NCBI GenBank assembly: GCA_965217135.1
Contig: OZ244249.1
Span: 2,294,001-2,358,000, forward strand
Source of the DNA: HXMU1420-2 sp017643305
Lineage (GTDB): Bacteria > Pseudomonadota > Alphaproteobacteria > Rhodobacterales > Rhodobacteraceae
Direction of reading: 5' to 3'
Length of the DNA: 64,000 nucleotides
The notes under the pieces are model-generated. The model saw only the letters and a list, made by a program, of their open reading frames with translations, did not search any database and was not told the origin of the DNA. Shown piece by piece: positions 45,024 through 54,742 of the stretch; the stretch's first letter is position 1; the number at the start of each line of letters is the position of its first letter. The position numbers and the translations under genes are program-made.

Positions 45024-47882
45024 TCACTCCGCCGCCACCTGGCGCTCAGACAACATTGATTTAAGGTAGCGACCTGTGTGGCTGCAGCTTACCTCGGCCA
45101 CCGCCTCTGGCGTGCCGGTGGCCACGATTTCCCCACCGCCATCACCACCTTCTGGGCCTATATCGATAATCCAGTCGGCGGTTTTGATGACATCGAGGTT
45201 GTGTTCGATCACCACCACAGAGTTGCCCTGGTCGACCAGTTCGTGCAACACCTCCAAGAGCTTGCGGACGTCTTCAAAGTGCAGGCCCGTCGTGGGTTCA
45301 TCGAGAATGTAAAGCGTGCGCCCGGTGGACCGTTTCGACAATTCTTTCGAAAGTTTCACCCGCTGCGCCTCACCCCCTGAAAGGGTTGTCGCCTGTTGCC
45401 CCACCTTGATGTATCCCAGCCCGACCCGCGCCAGAGCATCCATCTTGTCCCGGATAGACGGGACGGCCTTGAAAAACTCTTGCGCGTCCTCAACCGTCAT
45501 ATCAAGAACATCGGCTATGCTCTTGCCTTTGAACTTAATTTCCAACGTTTCCCGGTTGTATCGCGCGCCCTTACAAGTCTCGCAGGTGACGTACACGTCC
45601 GGGAGGAAATGCATTTCGATCTTGATGACACCGTCGCCCTGACACGCCTCGCAACGCCCGCCTTTGACATTGAAGCTGAACCGCCCCGGTTTGTACCCGC
45701 GCGCTTTTGCTTCGGGCAGACCGGCAAACCAGTCGCGGATCGGGGTGAAAGCACCGGTATAGGTCGCAGGGTTCGACCGGGGCGTGCGTCCGATGGGGCG
45801 CTGGTCGATGTCGATCACCTTGTCCAGCAGCTCCAGCCCCTTGATGGTCTCACACGGCGCAGGGGTCTGGCGGGCACCGTTCAGCCGCATGGAGGCAGTT
45901 TTGAACAATGTTTCAATCGTAAGGGTGGATTTCCCCCCGCCGGAAACGCCAGTGACGCAAACAAACTTGCCCAACGGAAACTCCGCCGTGACATTTTTCA
46001 GGTTGTTACCCGTGGCCTTCACCACAGTCAGCGCCTTGCCATTGCCCGGGCGGCGTTCGACGGGAACAGAGATTTCGCGCACGCCCGATAGATATTGCCC
46101 TGTGACCGAGGCCGCATCTGCCGCAATCGCCTTGGGCGTGCCGTGGCTGACCACCTGCCCGCCATGCACACCGGCGCCGGGTCCGATATCGAACACGTAA
46201 TCGGCCTCACGAATGGCTTCTTCGTCATGTTCTACGACGATTACTGTGTTGCCTTGATCTCGTAGGTTCTTCAGCGTCTGCAACAGCCGCCCGTTGTCCC
46301 GCTGGTGCAAACCGATGGAGGGCTCGTCCAGCACGTAGAGCACCCCGGTCAGCCCCGACCCAATCTGGGAGGCCAGACGGATCCTCTGGCTTTCCCCACC
46401 TGACAGCGTTCCACTTGAACGAGACAGCGTAAGATATTCCAAACCCACATTATTCAGGAACCCAAGCCGTTCGCGGATCTCCTTGAGAATGGCGCGCGCA
46501 ATCTCGTTTTTCTGAACACTCAGCTGCTCCGGTACGCTTTCGATCCAGGCCAACGCCTCCCGGATCGACATCTGCACCACTTCGCCAACATGCAGTTTGG
46601 CGATCTTGACTGCCAGCGCTTCGTCCCGCAAGCGATAGCCGCCACAGGCGCCACAGGGACGGTTGTTCTGATAGCGTTCGAATTCTTCGCGGATCCAATT
46701 GGAATCCGTTTCGCGGTACCGGCGTTCCATGTTCGGGATCACGCCTTCGAACACGCGCGTTACCTGATAGACGCGGCCGCCTTCGTCATAGCGGAACCCG
46801 ATCTCCTCATCACCGGAGCCGTACAGGAACACCTGCTGCACATGTTTCGGCAGGTCCTTCCAACGGGCGTTCCTGTCGAATTCGTAGTGTTTGGCGATAG
46901 CTTCGATCGTTTGCAGGAAATAGGGTGACTTGCCTTTACGCCACGGGGCCAGTGCACCATCGGCGATTTTCAGCGTGGCATCGGGCACAACCAGACGTTC
47001 GTCGAAAAACAGTTCCACCCCCAGCCCGTCACAATCCGGACAAGCGCCAAACGGTGCGTTGAAGGAAAACAGGCGCGGTTCGATTTCGGGGATTGTGAAG
47101 CCGCTGACGGGACAAGCGAAATTTTCACTGAAGGTGATACGTTCTGGGTCGCCCTCGGATGGTGCGGTTTCCAGCACGGCAATGCCATCCGCCAGATCCA
47201 GCGCGGTGCGCAGGCTGTCGGCCAGCCGAGTTTCCATACCTTCGCGCACCACCAGCCGGTCGACCACGACGTCGATGTCGTGGCGGAATTTCTTGTCCAG
47301 CGTGGGCGGTTCGTCGAGTTCGTAAAACGCCCCGTCTACCTTGACCCGCTGGAACCCCTGTTTGCGCAGTTCCAGGAATTCCTTGCGGTATTCGCCCTTG
47401 CGGTCGCGTACGATAGGGGCCAGCAGATAGGCACGCGTGCCCTCTTCCATCCCCATGATCCGGTCGACCATGTCCTGCACCTGCTGCGCTTCAATCGGCA
47501 GGCCGGTGGCGGGGCTGTAGGGCGTGCCCGCGCGGGCGTAAAGTAGGCGAAGGTAATCATAGATCTCGGTCACTGTGCCTACAGTTGACCGCGGGTTTTT
47601 TGAAGTTGTCTTCTGTTCAATTGAAATAGCCGGGGAAAGACCGCTAATATGGTCTACATCCGGTTTTTCCATCATGTCCAGAAACTGCCGCGCATAGGCC
47701 GACAGCGATTCGACATAGCGGCGCTGGCCTTCAGCATAGATTGTGTCAAAGGCCAGGCTGGATTTGCCCGATCCGGAAAGCCCAGTAATCACAACCAGTT
47801 CGTCGCGGGGAATGTCCACGTCGATGTCTTTGAGGTTGTGTTCGCGCGCTCCGCGGACTTCGATATGCTTCAGCTCGGGCAT
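45024..47882 (-). CDS. uvrA: Excinuclease ABC subunit A
   Basis: The 952-residue DNA damage-recognition ATPase of nucleotide excision repair is full length. Both Walker A motifs (GLSGSGKSSLAFDT and GVSGGGKSTLTIET), both signatures (LSGGESQRIRLA and LSGGEAQRVKL) and zinc modules (CPDCDGLGVE, CEACQGDG, CETCKGARY) are visible, with AYARQFLDMMEKPDVDHI near the start. A LexA box and a promoter lie upstream, so it is SOS-induced. GAGGT precedes the ATG. Confidence 0.98.
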   Translation of the reverse strand: MPELKHIEVRGAREHNLKDIDVDIPRDELVVITGLSGSGKSSLAFDTIYAEGQRRYVESLSAYARQFLDMMEKPDVDHISGLSPAISIEQKTTSKNPRSTVGTVTEIYDYLRLLYARAGTPYSPATGLPIEAQQVQDMVDRIMGMEEGTRAYLLAPIVRDRKGEYRKEFLELRKQGFQRVKVDGAFYELDEPPTLDKKFRHDIDVVVDRLVVREGMETRLADSLRTALDLADGIAVLETAPSEGDPERITFSENFACPVSGFTIPEIEPRLFSFNAPFGACPDCDGLGVELFFDERLVVPDATLKIADGALAPWRKGKSPYFLQTIEAIAKHYEFDRNARWKDLPKHVQQVFLYGSGDEEIGFRYDEGGRVYQVTRVFEGVIPNMERRYRETDSNWIREEFERYQNNRPCGACGGYRLRDEALAVKIAKLHVGEVVQMSIREALAWIESVPEQLSVQKNEIARAILKEIRERLGFLNNVGLEYLTLSRSSGTLSGGESQRIRLASQIGSGLTGVLYVLDEPSIGLHQRDNGRLLQTLKNLRDQGNTVIVVEHDEEAIREADYVFDIGPGAGVHGGQVVSHGTPKAIAADAASVTGQYLSGVREISVPVERRPGNGKALTVVKATGNNLKNVTAEFPLGKFVCVTGVSGGGKSTLTIETLFKTASMRLNGARQTPAPCETIKGLELLDKVIDIDQRPIGRTPRSNPATYTGAFTPIRDWFAGLPEAKARGYKPGRFSFNVKGGRCEACQGDGVIKIEMHFLPDVYVTCETCKGARYNRETLEIKFKGKSIADVLDMTVEDAQEFFKAVPSIRDKMDALARVGLGYIKVGQQATTLSGGEAQRVKLSKELSKRSTGRTLYILDEPTTGLHFEDVRKLLEVLHELVDQGNSVVVIEHNLDVIKTADWIIDIGPEGGDGGGEIVATGTPEAVAEVSCSHTGRYLKSMLSERQVAAE

Positions 47883-47908
47883 GTTGCACCTCGTTAACCA
47901 GTCATAGA

Positions 47909-47937
47909 CACATAGCGGATTGTCCCTGCAGTTCCAA
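47909..47937 (-). promoter_or_regulatory. Candidate sigma-70-type promoter of uvrA
   Basis: On the minus strand TTGGAA (47932-47937) and TATGTG (47909-47914) are spaced by 17 bp, about 30 bp upstream of the start codon. The LexA box lies 11 bp upstream of the -35 box. Confidence 0.55.
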
Positions 47938-47947
47938 TGAAGTTAAG

Positions 47948-47962
47948 GAACATAAAGAGAAC
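47948..47962 (-). promoter_or_regulatory. LexA box (SOS operator) of uvrA
   Basis: The minus strand reads GTTCTCTTTATGTTC, an exact match to the alphaproteobacterial LexA site GTTC-N7-GTTC. It lies 66-80 bp upstream of uvrA. This shows uvrA belongs to the SOS regulon. Confidence 0.88.
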
Positions 47963-47970
47963 ATTCCTAA

Positions 47971-49125
47971 CTATTCGCTGCGTCGTGCCGCCGCAAGCGC
48001 CAAGTGGACGACGGCCCCTGCCAACAGTAGCGAAGCAAGGGTCCAGATCAGCCCGCCATAGCCCATAACGCCGATCACAGCGACCATCAAAGGCGTGCCC
48101 GCCGTGTTGCCGATATTGCCCATCTGCGCCAAGCCACCGTTTGCCAACGCGCGGCCAGATACATCCGGTGTCAGTTGCGAAACGCTGGCAAAGGTTGCGC
48201 CCTGCACCAGCCCCAGCGCGACGCCCAGACACAGCGCCAAAACCGGGAGGCCCGGCCAGACCGCCAACAGCACCGTCACTCCGGCGCAGATCAGGAAACC
48301 TATAACCACCACCGTGACCGCGCTCACGTAACGCAACAGGAACATGCCCAGTGTCAGCGACGACAGGATCGACAAAAGCGGCATTGCGCCGAGCGTCGCC
48401 ATGCGGCTGGCTTCGGGCAGAAACGGTGGAAGCACAGTCAGCACGCTGACGAAACAAACCGTATAAAACAGCCATCCCAGCGCAGGGGCCCCAATGCGGG
48501 CGGAGCTGTAGATGCGTTGATGCGCGCGCAACAGCTCATGCAGTGATGGGGTTTCCGGTGTGGCGACAACCGTGGGCAAGCGTGGCCACAGGACCACTGC
48601 CATCACGGCCATATAGATCCCGTGCGCGCCCATCAGCGCACCCACGCCATAGCGGTCGGCCAGCGGCACGCCCAGCCAGGCTAACAGCGCAAACGCCACA
48701 CCAAAAAACGTACTCCACAATGTCAGGCTGCGCGGCGCGTCCTTGGGCGCGCTCAGTTCTGCAATCAGCGTTGGAGCGGCAACGACGATGGCCAGATGTG
48801 ACGCACCTTCAATTACGCGGGAGGCCAGGAAAACCGGGAGGCTGGGCAACACCGATTGCAGGACCGAGACCCCCGCACCGGCGACCAGCGCGGCCAGCAG
48901 CGCGCGTCGATACCCGATCCGCGCCACCAGAACGCCCGCCACAACCCCCAGCACGATGCCCAACACGCCAACCAGAGACACCAGAAACCCCAGCGCGGCC
49001 CCGGCATCAGGGTAAAGCGCAGGCAGCCTGTCGAATATCACGCTGATTTTGCCGTATTGCGCGCCCGCTCCCAGCCCGGCTGCCCATAGCAGCCAGACCA
49101 GCGGCCAATTGGTTTTGGAGGTCAT
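47971..49125 (-). CDS. MFS transporter
   Basis: The 384-residue protein has about twelve hydrophobic helices, with the basic loop ARIGYRRALL after helix 2 and a central charged loop (VVATPETPSLHELLRAHQRIYSS). Substrate unknown; drug or metabolite efflux is typical. It lies upstream of uvrA in the same direction but uvrA has its own promoter. Confidence 0.87.
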   Translation of the reverse strand: MTSKTNWPLVWLLWAAGLGAGAQYGKISVIFDRLPALYPDAGAALGFLVSLVGVLGIVLGVVAGVLVARIGYRRALLAALVAGAGVSVLQSVLPSLPVFLASRVIEGASHLAIVVAAPTLIAELSAPKDAPRSLTLWSTFFGVAFALLAWLGVPLADRYGVGALMGAHGIYMAVMAVVLWPRLPTVVATPETPSLHELLRAHQRIYSSARIGAPALGWLFYTVCFVSVLTVLPPFLPEASRMATLGAMPLLSILSSLTLGMFLLRYVSAVTVVVIGFLICAGVTVLLAVWPGLPVLALCLGVALGLVQGATFASVSQLTPDVSGRALANGGLAQMGNIGNTAGTPLMVAVIGVMGYGGLIWTLASLLLAGAVVHLALAAARRSE

Positions 49126-49263
49126 GCGCGTGTGTCGCCGCGCACCTGCCCGCCGTCAAGCGTGAACAGGCCGCACGCTTTGGTGAACAGGCGTGTTTTG
49201 TCCGCCCGCTGCCCATGCGGCATGTTGGAAGCAGGATCAGAACATCCACCAAGGAGAACCGAA

Positions 49264-49512
49264 ATGAAGGCTGCTTTTGTCACTGCCGCCCTGTGTCTGG
49301 CCGCCGTTCCAGCACTGGCCGACAAGAAATTTCCGCTGCGCACAGACACGGACATTGCCGCCAACACCACGGATCCCGTAGCCAATGCCGGGGCCGGAAA
49401 ACGCTATTCAAACTGGCCCGCCCTGCCTGAACGGCATGCCGGCCGCTCCTACAGTCAGCTGGTACATACCACGTCGGGCGTGCGCGAACGCAATTTCGAA
49501 TCCGGCCGTTAA
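49264..49512 (+). CDS. Small exported protein, unknown function
   Basis: I start at ATG 49264 (MKAAFVTAALCLAAVPALA) with AAGGAGAA upstream. The 82-residue product has a signal peptide cut before DKKFP and a mature part of about 63 residues, rich in Asn, Thr and Arg, with no cysteine. No family recognised. It stands between divergent and convergent larger genes. Confidence 0.72.
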   Translation: MKAAFVTAALCLAAVPALADKKFPLRTDTDIAANTTDPVANAGAGKRYSNWPALPERHAGRSYSQLVHTTSGVRERNFESGR

Positions 49513-49592
49513 CGCCGGATCAGTCTGCTGTTCTCAGGTGTATATGCGTGATCAGGCCCTTCGATGGGCCGCGGTCACGCGCATCAGGAAGT

Positions 49593-50987
49593 TCAGAAGT
49601 TGATGACCTGCCCGTACGCGTCAAGCACGCTTTCGTGCATCATCTCGGATAGGGTTGGGTGCGGGAAGACGGTTTGCATCAGGTCTTCCTCGGTGGTTTC
49701 AAGCTGGCGGCCAACCACATAACCTTGGATCAGCTCCGTCACCTCTGCCCCGATCATGTGCGCACCCAGCAGCTCACCCGTCTTGGCATCGAACACAGTC
49801 TTGACCATCCCTTCCGGTTCCCCAAGCGCAATCGCTTTACCATTGCCGACAAAAGGGAAACGCCCGACCTTCACGTCATAGCCCAGCTCCTTGGCCTTGG
49901 CTTCGGTATAGCCGACGCTGGCCACTTGCGGGTGACAATACGTACAGCCCGCAATGCTTTCGGGCTTAATCGGATGTGCGTGCTCACCTGCGATCAGGTC
50001 TGCAACCATCACGCCTTCGTGGCTGGCCTTGTGCGCAAGCCACGGCGCGCCCGCGATATCACCAATGGCATAAAGCCCATCGACACCGGTGCGGCAGTAT
50101 TCATCCGTGACCACATGCGTCCGGTCGATTTTCGCGCCGAGCGCTTCCAGCCCCAGACCTTCGACATTGCCAACGATGCCCACAGCGGAAATCACGGTGT
50201 CAAAGTCGTGCTTTTCCACCTTGCCGCCCACTTCGATATGCGCGGTGACCTTGCCCTTGGCGCGATCGAGCTGCTTGACCATGGCTTTTTCCATGATCTT
50301 CATGCCTTGCTTGACGAACTGTTTCTTGGCCAATCCACTAATTTCAGCGTCCTCCACCGGCAGCACGCGGTCCATCACTTCGACGACGGTCGTGTCAGCG
50401 CCCAGTGTGTTGTAAAAGCTGGCAAATTCTATACCGATCGCACCCGACCCGATGACCAGCAGCTTTTTCGGCATGCGCGGAGGCATCAAGGCGTGGCGGT
50501 AGGTCCAGACCAGATCGCCATCCGCCTCCAGCCCCGGCAATTCCCGCGCGCGGGCTCCAGTGGCGAGGATGATGTTCTTGGCCGTCAGTTCTTCGCTGCC
50601 CTTGTCGGTCTTGACCGTGACCTTGCCCTTGGCGGGGATCGCGGCTTCCCCCATAATGACCTTGATCTTGTTCTTTTTCATCAGGTGGCTGACGCCGCCT
50701 GACAATTGCCCGGCCACTTTGCGCGACCGTTTCACCACCGCATCCAGGTCATAACCGATGCTGCCTGCTTTCAGGCCAAATTCGCCTGCACGCTCCATAA
50801 GGTAGAAGACTTCCGAAGACCGCAGCAGCGCCTTGGTCGGAATACAGCCCCAGTTCAGGCAAATCCCGCCCAGGTTTTCACGTTCCACGATGGCGGTGGA
50901 CAGGCCCAGCTGCGATGCGCGGATCGCGGCGACATATCCGCCAGGTCCGGCGCCAATTACAACAACATCAAAGCTCTGTGCGGCCAT
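49593..50987 (-). CDS. lpdA: Dihydrolipoamide dehydrogenase
   Basis: The start is ATG 50987 (MAAQSFDVVVIGAG) with GGAGGCGGG upstream. The 464-residue E3 flavoprotein has the FAD motif VIGAGPGGYVAAIRASQLG, the redox disulfide GGICLNWGCIPTKALL, the NAD motif VIGSGAIGIEFASFY, and the C-terminal catalytic HPTLSEMMHESVLDAYG. It reoxidises lipoamide in pyruvate, 2-oxoglutarate or glycine-cleavage complexes. No E1/E2 genes adjoin it. A large palindrome lies 18 bp upstream. Confidence 0.96.
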   Translation of the reverse strand: MAAQSFDVVVIGAGPGGYVAAIRASQLGLSTAIVERENLGGICLNWGCIPTKALLRSSEVFYLMERAGEFGLKAGSIGYDLDAVVKRSRKVAGQLSGGVSHLMKKNKIKVIMGEAAIPAKGKVTVKTDKGSEELTAKNIILATGARARELPGLEADGDLVWTYRHALMPPRMPKKLLVIGSGAIGIEFASFYNTLGADTTVVEVMDRVLPVEDAEISGLAKKQFVKQGMKIMEKAMVKQLDRAKGKVTAHIEVGGKVEKHDFDTVISAVGIVGNVEGLGLEALGAKIDRTHVVTDEYCRTGVDGLYAIGDIAGAPWLAHKASHEGVMVADLIAGEHAHPIKPESIAGCTYCHPQVASVGYTEAKAKELGYDVKVGRFPFVGNGKAIALGEPEGMVKTVFDAKTGELLGAHMIGAEVTELIQGYVVGRQLETTEEDLMQTVFPHPTLSEMMHESVLDAYGQVINF

Positions 50988-51004
50988 TTCCCGCCTCCCA
51001 ACAT

Positions 51005-51050
51005 GCAGTCTCAAAAATTAGTTTAGCATTAAACTAGTTTTTAAGACTGC
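51005..51050. promoter_or_regulatory. 46-bp near-perfect palindrome upstream of lpdA
   Basis: Two 21-bp arms (51005-51025 and 51030-51050) match with two mismatches around GCAT. The core is TAGTTTA-GCAT-TAAACTA, flanked by A/T runs and then GCAGTCT / AGACTGC. It lies 18-63 bp upstream of lpdA and about 108 bp before the divergent gene at 51158. No U tract follows on either strand, so I read it as an operator for a dimeric regulator or a 5'-UTR hairpin. Confidence 0.65.
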
Positions 51051-51157
51051 GCAATGTAGGTATCCGCGACATTTCGCAACGCCCTGTGTAACCTGCCCCT
51101 GTGCGGGTACGGCCGGATCGGGTATCCTATGCGCATCCATGGTTAAAGAGGCCACTT

Positions 51158-51583
51158 ATGTCGAAAACACTAAAAAACCTGGTTCTGGCGTTGTTGAACG
51201 CCACATTGATACTCATAGCGCTGTGCCTGTTTCTGGGGCTCAAGGTGGTCAATAGGGCGAACGACATCACCGACACATTCGCGAGCAACCTTATCAAACT
51301 GGAACCGTTGAAAGACGAAGTCGCCGCCGCCCGCGCCGAATTGGCTGTGCTACGCAGCGATCTGGCGGACCTTAAAGCTGCGCCGGGGGATCTGCGGGAA
51401 GAAACCCTGACCCGGATCGAAACCCGCATGGATAGGGTCACCGCACGCCTTGATACAATGCAGGTCACCATGCAGGAGGTGAAAACCCTGCCCTACGACC
51501 TGACCGATCACGCGATTCAGACCGCAGCAGTTGAGTTTGGCGCAGTGATCAGCACACCGCTGGGGGCACGCGCGGCAGAATAA
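51158..51583 (+). CDS. Membrane-anchored coiled-coil protein, unknown function
   Basis: I start at ATG 51158 (MSKTLKNLVLALLNA); an open frame back to 51101 has no support. The 141-residue protein has one N-terminal transmembrane helix (about 8-28) and a helical, heptad-like region (KDEVAAARAELAVLRSDLADLK and ETRMDRVTARLDTMQVTMQEV). Family not recognised. It is divergent from lpdA and ends 4 bp before the convergent DUF924 gene. Confidence 0.7.
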   Translation: MSKTLKNLVLALLNATLILIALCLFLGLKVVNRANDITDTFASNLIKLEPLKDEVAAARAELAVLRSDLADLKAAPGDLREETLTRIETRMDRVTARLDTMQVTMQEVKTLPYDLTDHAIQTAAVEFGAVISTPLGARAAE

Positions 51584-51587
51584 CCGA

Positions 51588-52166
51588 CTACCCTGCCTTT
51601 TGCAGCGCCTGAACCGTCTGGCCATAGCCGCCGGCGGCGACGTAAGACGCCTCCTGCTGGGTCGTTGCGCGGGACAATGCGGCGTTGCGATACGGAAACC
51701 GGCCAAACCGGCGGATCACTTCACGATGTGCACGCGCGTGCAGCAGGTTCGACGCTCCGCTTTCCGGCATGCGATCAATCATCATGCGAACACAGCGCTC
51801 CTGGTCACACAGGTTTTCGCTGTGCATCAGCGGCAGATAGAAAAACTGCCGTGCGGGTTCGTCGATCTTGACGTCCCAGCCCTTGTCAATCGCGGCCTTG
51901 GCAACGGCAATGGCCGCCCGGTCGGTGGAAAACGCGCGCCCATCTCCGCGGAACATGTTGCGCGGAAACTGATCGGTCAGGATGATGTAGGCCAGCGAAC
52001 CGCTGGGATAGGTCAGCCAAAGCGAATAATTGCCCTGCCGCGCGCCTTCCCACGCATGCAAGAACCGCGTGCGGATCTCTTCATCAAGCGCATCGTCCTG
52101 TTTGTACCATCCATCCGGACCAACTTCGTCCAGCCAGAAACTCAAAACGTCTTCGGGTGCCGCCAT
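51588..52166 (-). CDS. DUF924 family protein
   Basis: I start at ATG 52166 (MAAPEDVLSFWLDE) with GCGGAGG upstream. The 192-residue protein has the DUF924 motifs VLSFWLDEVGPDGWYKQDDALDEEIRTRF, abbreviated as FWLDE and WYKQD, ILTDQFPRNMFRGDGRAF and FFYLPLMHSENLCDQE. The family is helical with a TPR-like fold and no settled function. Confidence 0.87.
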   Translation of the reverse strand: MAAPEDVLSFWLDEVGPDGWYKQDDALDEEIRTRFLHAWEGARQGNYSLWLTYPSGSLAYIILTDQFPRNMFRGDGRAFSTDRAAIAVAKAAIDKGWDVKIDEPARQFFYLPLMHSENLCDQERCVRMMIDRMPESGASNLLHARAHREVIRRFGRFPYRNAALSRATTQQEASYVAAGGYGQTVQALQKAG

Positions 52167-52274
52167 GTATTTGCCTCCGCTTTCAAACACGGTGTGCGTT
52201 TCTTGACGTCCTACTGCCATTCTACAGACCTGTTACAGTAACAATTTGCAACATAAGCGACATATCCCAGCATG

Positions 52275-53546
52275 TTACGGTGAATTTTCAACCTCTGAGG
52301 ACTCTTGATCTGCCTCATAGGTGACCTCCTGCACAACCTCCATCCCGACAGGCGTCAGAATCGGGGAAACAGCGGCGTAAGACCCGGTGTCTTCCACCGG
52401 TACCGACGCACGTTGGGTCATCCGGTAGAGCGCATACGCCACCAGAGCGAACAGAAGCACACCGATGAGCAGGAAGAAGCCTGACGGGCCGAACACCCCC
52501 GGCCCCATGAGCCACCCAGTGATCAGCGGCCCGGCAATGGCCCCCAGCCCGTTGATGAAGACCATTCCGCCCGATGCCGCCGCCATGTCAGCAGGGTCCA
52601 GATAGTCATTGGTATGAGCCAGTAGCAATGAATAGAGCGGGTTGGTCATGCCGCCAATCACAAAAGCCGCAGACAGCAATACGAAAAACTGCACTGTGAA
52701 CGTCATACCCAGGATCGCGCCAATCCCACCAATCAGGCCCACGATCAGGATCAGCCGGCGGCGATCCATGCGGTCCGAAATCCAGCCAAGCGGGTATTGC
52801 AGCACCAGGGCACCGACGTAGAACGTCGCCATAAAGATCGAGATCTGGGCCAGCGACATGCCCGCCTGCGCGGCAAAGACCGCGCCCATACCGAACTGTG
52901 CGGAAAACACTCCCCCCAGCAAAAACATGCCGACACAGCCCAATGGCGATAATTCGAACAGTGCCTTCAGCGACATCGGCTGCGTGGTGTCAAAGGCGGG
53001 TGTCGGGCTGATTGACAGCAGGATAGGCGCGAAAGAAATTGAAACCAGCACGCTTGCGATCACAAAGGTCTCGTATCCAGCAGGGTCACCCACCAGTAGC
53101 AGCGCCTGCGCTGATACAATCCCAATCATCTGAACAATCATGTAGAGCGACAGCGCCTGCCCGCGATGTTCGTTGTCCGTACTGTCATTCAGCCAGCTTT
53201 CCGCAGTGACATAGACACCGGAGAAACAAAAACCGATCAGAACCCGGCCCGCGGTCCATGCGATTGGATGGCTCAGCGCGGGATAGAGGATCATCACCGC
53301 CGAAATAAGCGAGGCCAGCGCCGCAAACACACGCACATGGCCAACGCGGCGGATCATATCTGGCGCCAGCCGCGACCCGCCCAGGAACCCAACAAAGTAG
53401 GCCGACATGATGATGGACATTTCCAGAGTGGAAAAGCCTTCGATCTGGCCGCGCACACCCAGAATGGTCCCTTGCAGGCCGTTGCCCACCATCAGGAGCC
53501 CCATTCCCAGCAGCAAAGCCCAGGCACTGTTCAAAACCTGAAACAT
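52275..53546 (-). CDS. MFS transporter
   Basis: The 423-residue protein has about twelve hydrophobic helices, MFS loop motifs GGSRLAPDMIRRVGH and GWISDRMDRRRLI, and a hydrophilic acidic C-terminal tail of about 40 residues (VTYEADQESSEVENSP). The pattern is close to the UMF/YcaD group. Substrate unknown. It is separated from queA by 132 bp. Confidence 0.87.
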   Translation of the reverse strand: MFQVLNSAWALLLGMGLLMVGNGLQGTILGVRGQIEGFSTLEMSIIMSAYFVGFLGGSRLAPDMIRRVGHVRVFAALASLISAVMILYPALSHPIAWTAGRVLIGFCFSGVYVTAESWLNDSTDNEHRGQALSLYMIVQMIGIVSAQALLLVGDPAGYETFVIASVLVSISFAPILLSISPTPAFDTTQPMSLKALFELSPLGCVGMFLLGGVFSAQFGMGAVFAAQAGMSLAQISIFMATFYVGALVLQYPLGWISDRMDRRRLILIVGLIGGIGAILGMTFTVQFFVLLSAAFVIGGMTNPLYSLLLAHTNDYLDPADMAAASGGMVFINGLGAIAGPLITGWLMGPGVFGPSGFFLLIGVLLFALVAYALYRMTQRASVPVEDTGSYAAVSPILTPVGMEVVQEVTYEADQESSEVENSP

Positions 53547-53678
53547 CCCACGCCCCCGAGGTTATCGGTCTATGATCCGTTCGCCCTCAATAGCGGTCAA
53601 TTTCAGCGTTTCGATTGCGTTCGCGACAGAAGTGGTCGCCTTGCGACGCGCATGGGCCGGTTGAGGGGGTAAATTTGC

Positions 53679-54734
53679 CTAACCTGCCGGAAAAAGCAGC
53701 GATGCATCCCCGTAGGAAAAAAAACGGTATTTGTTTCGCACGGCATGGTCATAAATGGTGCGAATCCGGTCTGCGCCCATCAGGGCAGACACCAGCACCA
53801 TCAGCGTGGATTTCGGCAGATGGAAGTTGGTCATCAACGCATCGGTCACGCGGAATTCGAAGCCGGGATAAATGAAAATGTCAGTCTTGCCCTGCCACGG
53901 CGCGATCGCCGCGCTGGCCGCAGCTGCCGTTTCGATCAGCCGCAACGCAGTGGTCCCCACGGGGATCACCCGGCCTCCTTCGGCCTTGGTTTGCGCAATT
54001 TCCGCAGCCGCTTGGTCCGTCACCCGGCCCCATTCGGCGTGCATGCGGTGGGTCGTGATATCATCCACCTTTACCGGCAGGAATGTGCCCGCCCCCACAT
54101 GCAGGGTCACGCGGGTGAAATTCACACCATGTGTCGCCAGCCGATCCAGCAGAGGCTGGTCAAAATGCAACGACGCGGTGGGCGCAGCCACTGCGCCAGT
54201 ATGGGTCGCAAACACGGTCTGGTAATCGGTGCTGTCACGATCATCCGCCGCGCGTTTCGCCGCGATATAAGGCGGCAGCGGCATCTGCCCGGCAGCGTCC
54301 AGCGCGGCGTCGAAATCATCCCCCGTCAGGTTGAAGCGAAACACACCCTGCCCGTCTTCCACAGCCTCCAAAACAGCATGAAGGTCATCGGAGAAGACAA
54401 CGGATTCGCTTATTTTTAACTTTTTCAACGGTTTTACCAGTGCCGACCACGAGCCGTCCGGCCGCGGGTCGAGCAGCGTGACTTCGATCCGCGCGTGCGT
54501 ATCGCCCTGTGCCCCTCTACGGTGGCGCAGCCCGGCCAGCCGCGCCGGGATCACTCGGGTGTCGTTCAGAACCAGCCGGTCACCCGGACGCAGCCAATCG
54601 GTCAACGCATCCACGCGGCTGTCGGTGATCTGGTCGCCCTGCGCGACCAGCATCCGTGCGGAGCTGCGTGGGCTGACCGGTCGGGTGGCGATCAATGCCT
54701 CCGGCAGATGGAAATCGAAATCGGAAAGCTGCAT
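53679..54734 (-). CDS. queA: S-adenosylmethionine:tRNA ribosyltransferase-isomerase
   Basis: The 351-residue enzyme transfers and rearranges the ribose of SAM to preQ1 at tRNA position 34, making epoxyqueuosine. Motifs: FDFHLPEALIATRP at the N-terminus, RLVLNDTRVIPARL, THTGAVAAPTASLHFD, VTLHVGAGTFLPVK and FHLPKSTLMVLVSALMG. It lies 8 bp after the rnd stop, so the two tRNA-processing genes form a pair. Confidence 0.96.
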   Translation of the reverse strand: MQLSDFDFHLPEALIATRPVSPRSSARMLVAQGDQITDSRVDALTDWLRPGDRLVLNDTRVIPARLAGLRHRRGAQGDTHARIEVTLLDPRPDGSWSALVKPLKKLKISESVVFSDDLHAVLEAVEDGQGVFRFNLTGDDFDAALDAAGQMPLPPYIAAKRAADDRDSTDYQTVFATHTGAVAAPTASLHFDQPLLDRLATHGVNFTRVTLHVGAGTFLPVKVDDITTHRMHAEWGRVTDQAAAEIAQTKAEGGRVIPVGTTALRLIETAAAASAAIAPWQGKTDIFIYPGFEFRVTDALMTNFHLPKSTLMVLVSALMGADRIRTIYDHAVRNKYRFFSYGDASLLFPAG

Positions 54735-54742
54735 GCGCCCGC

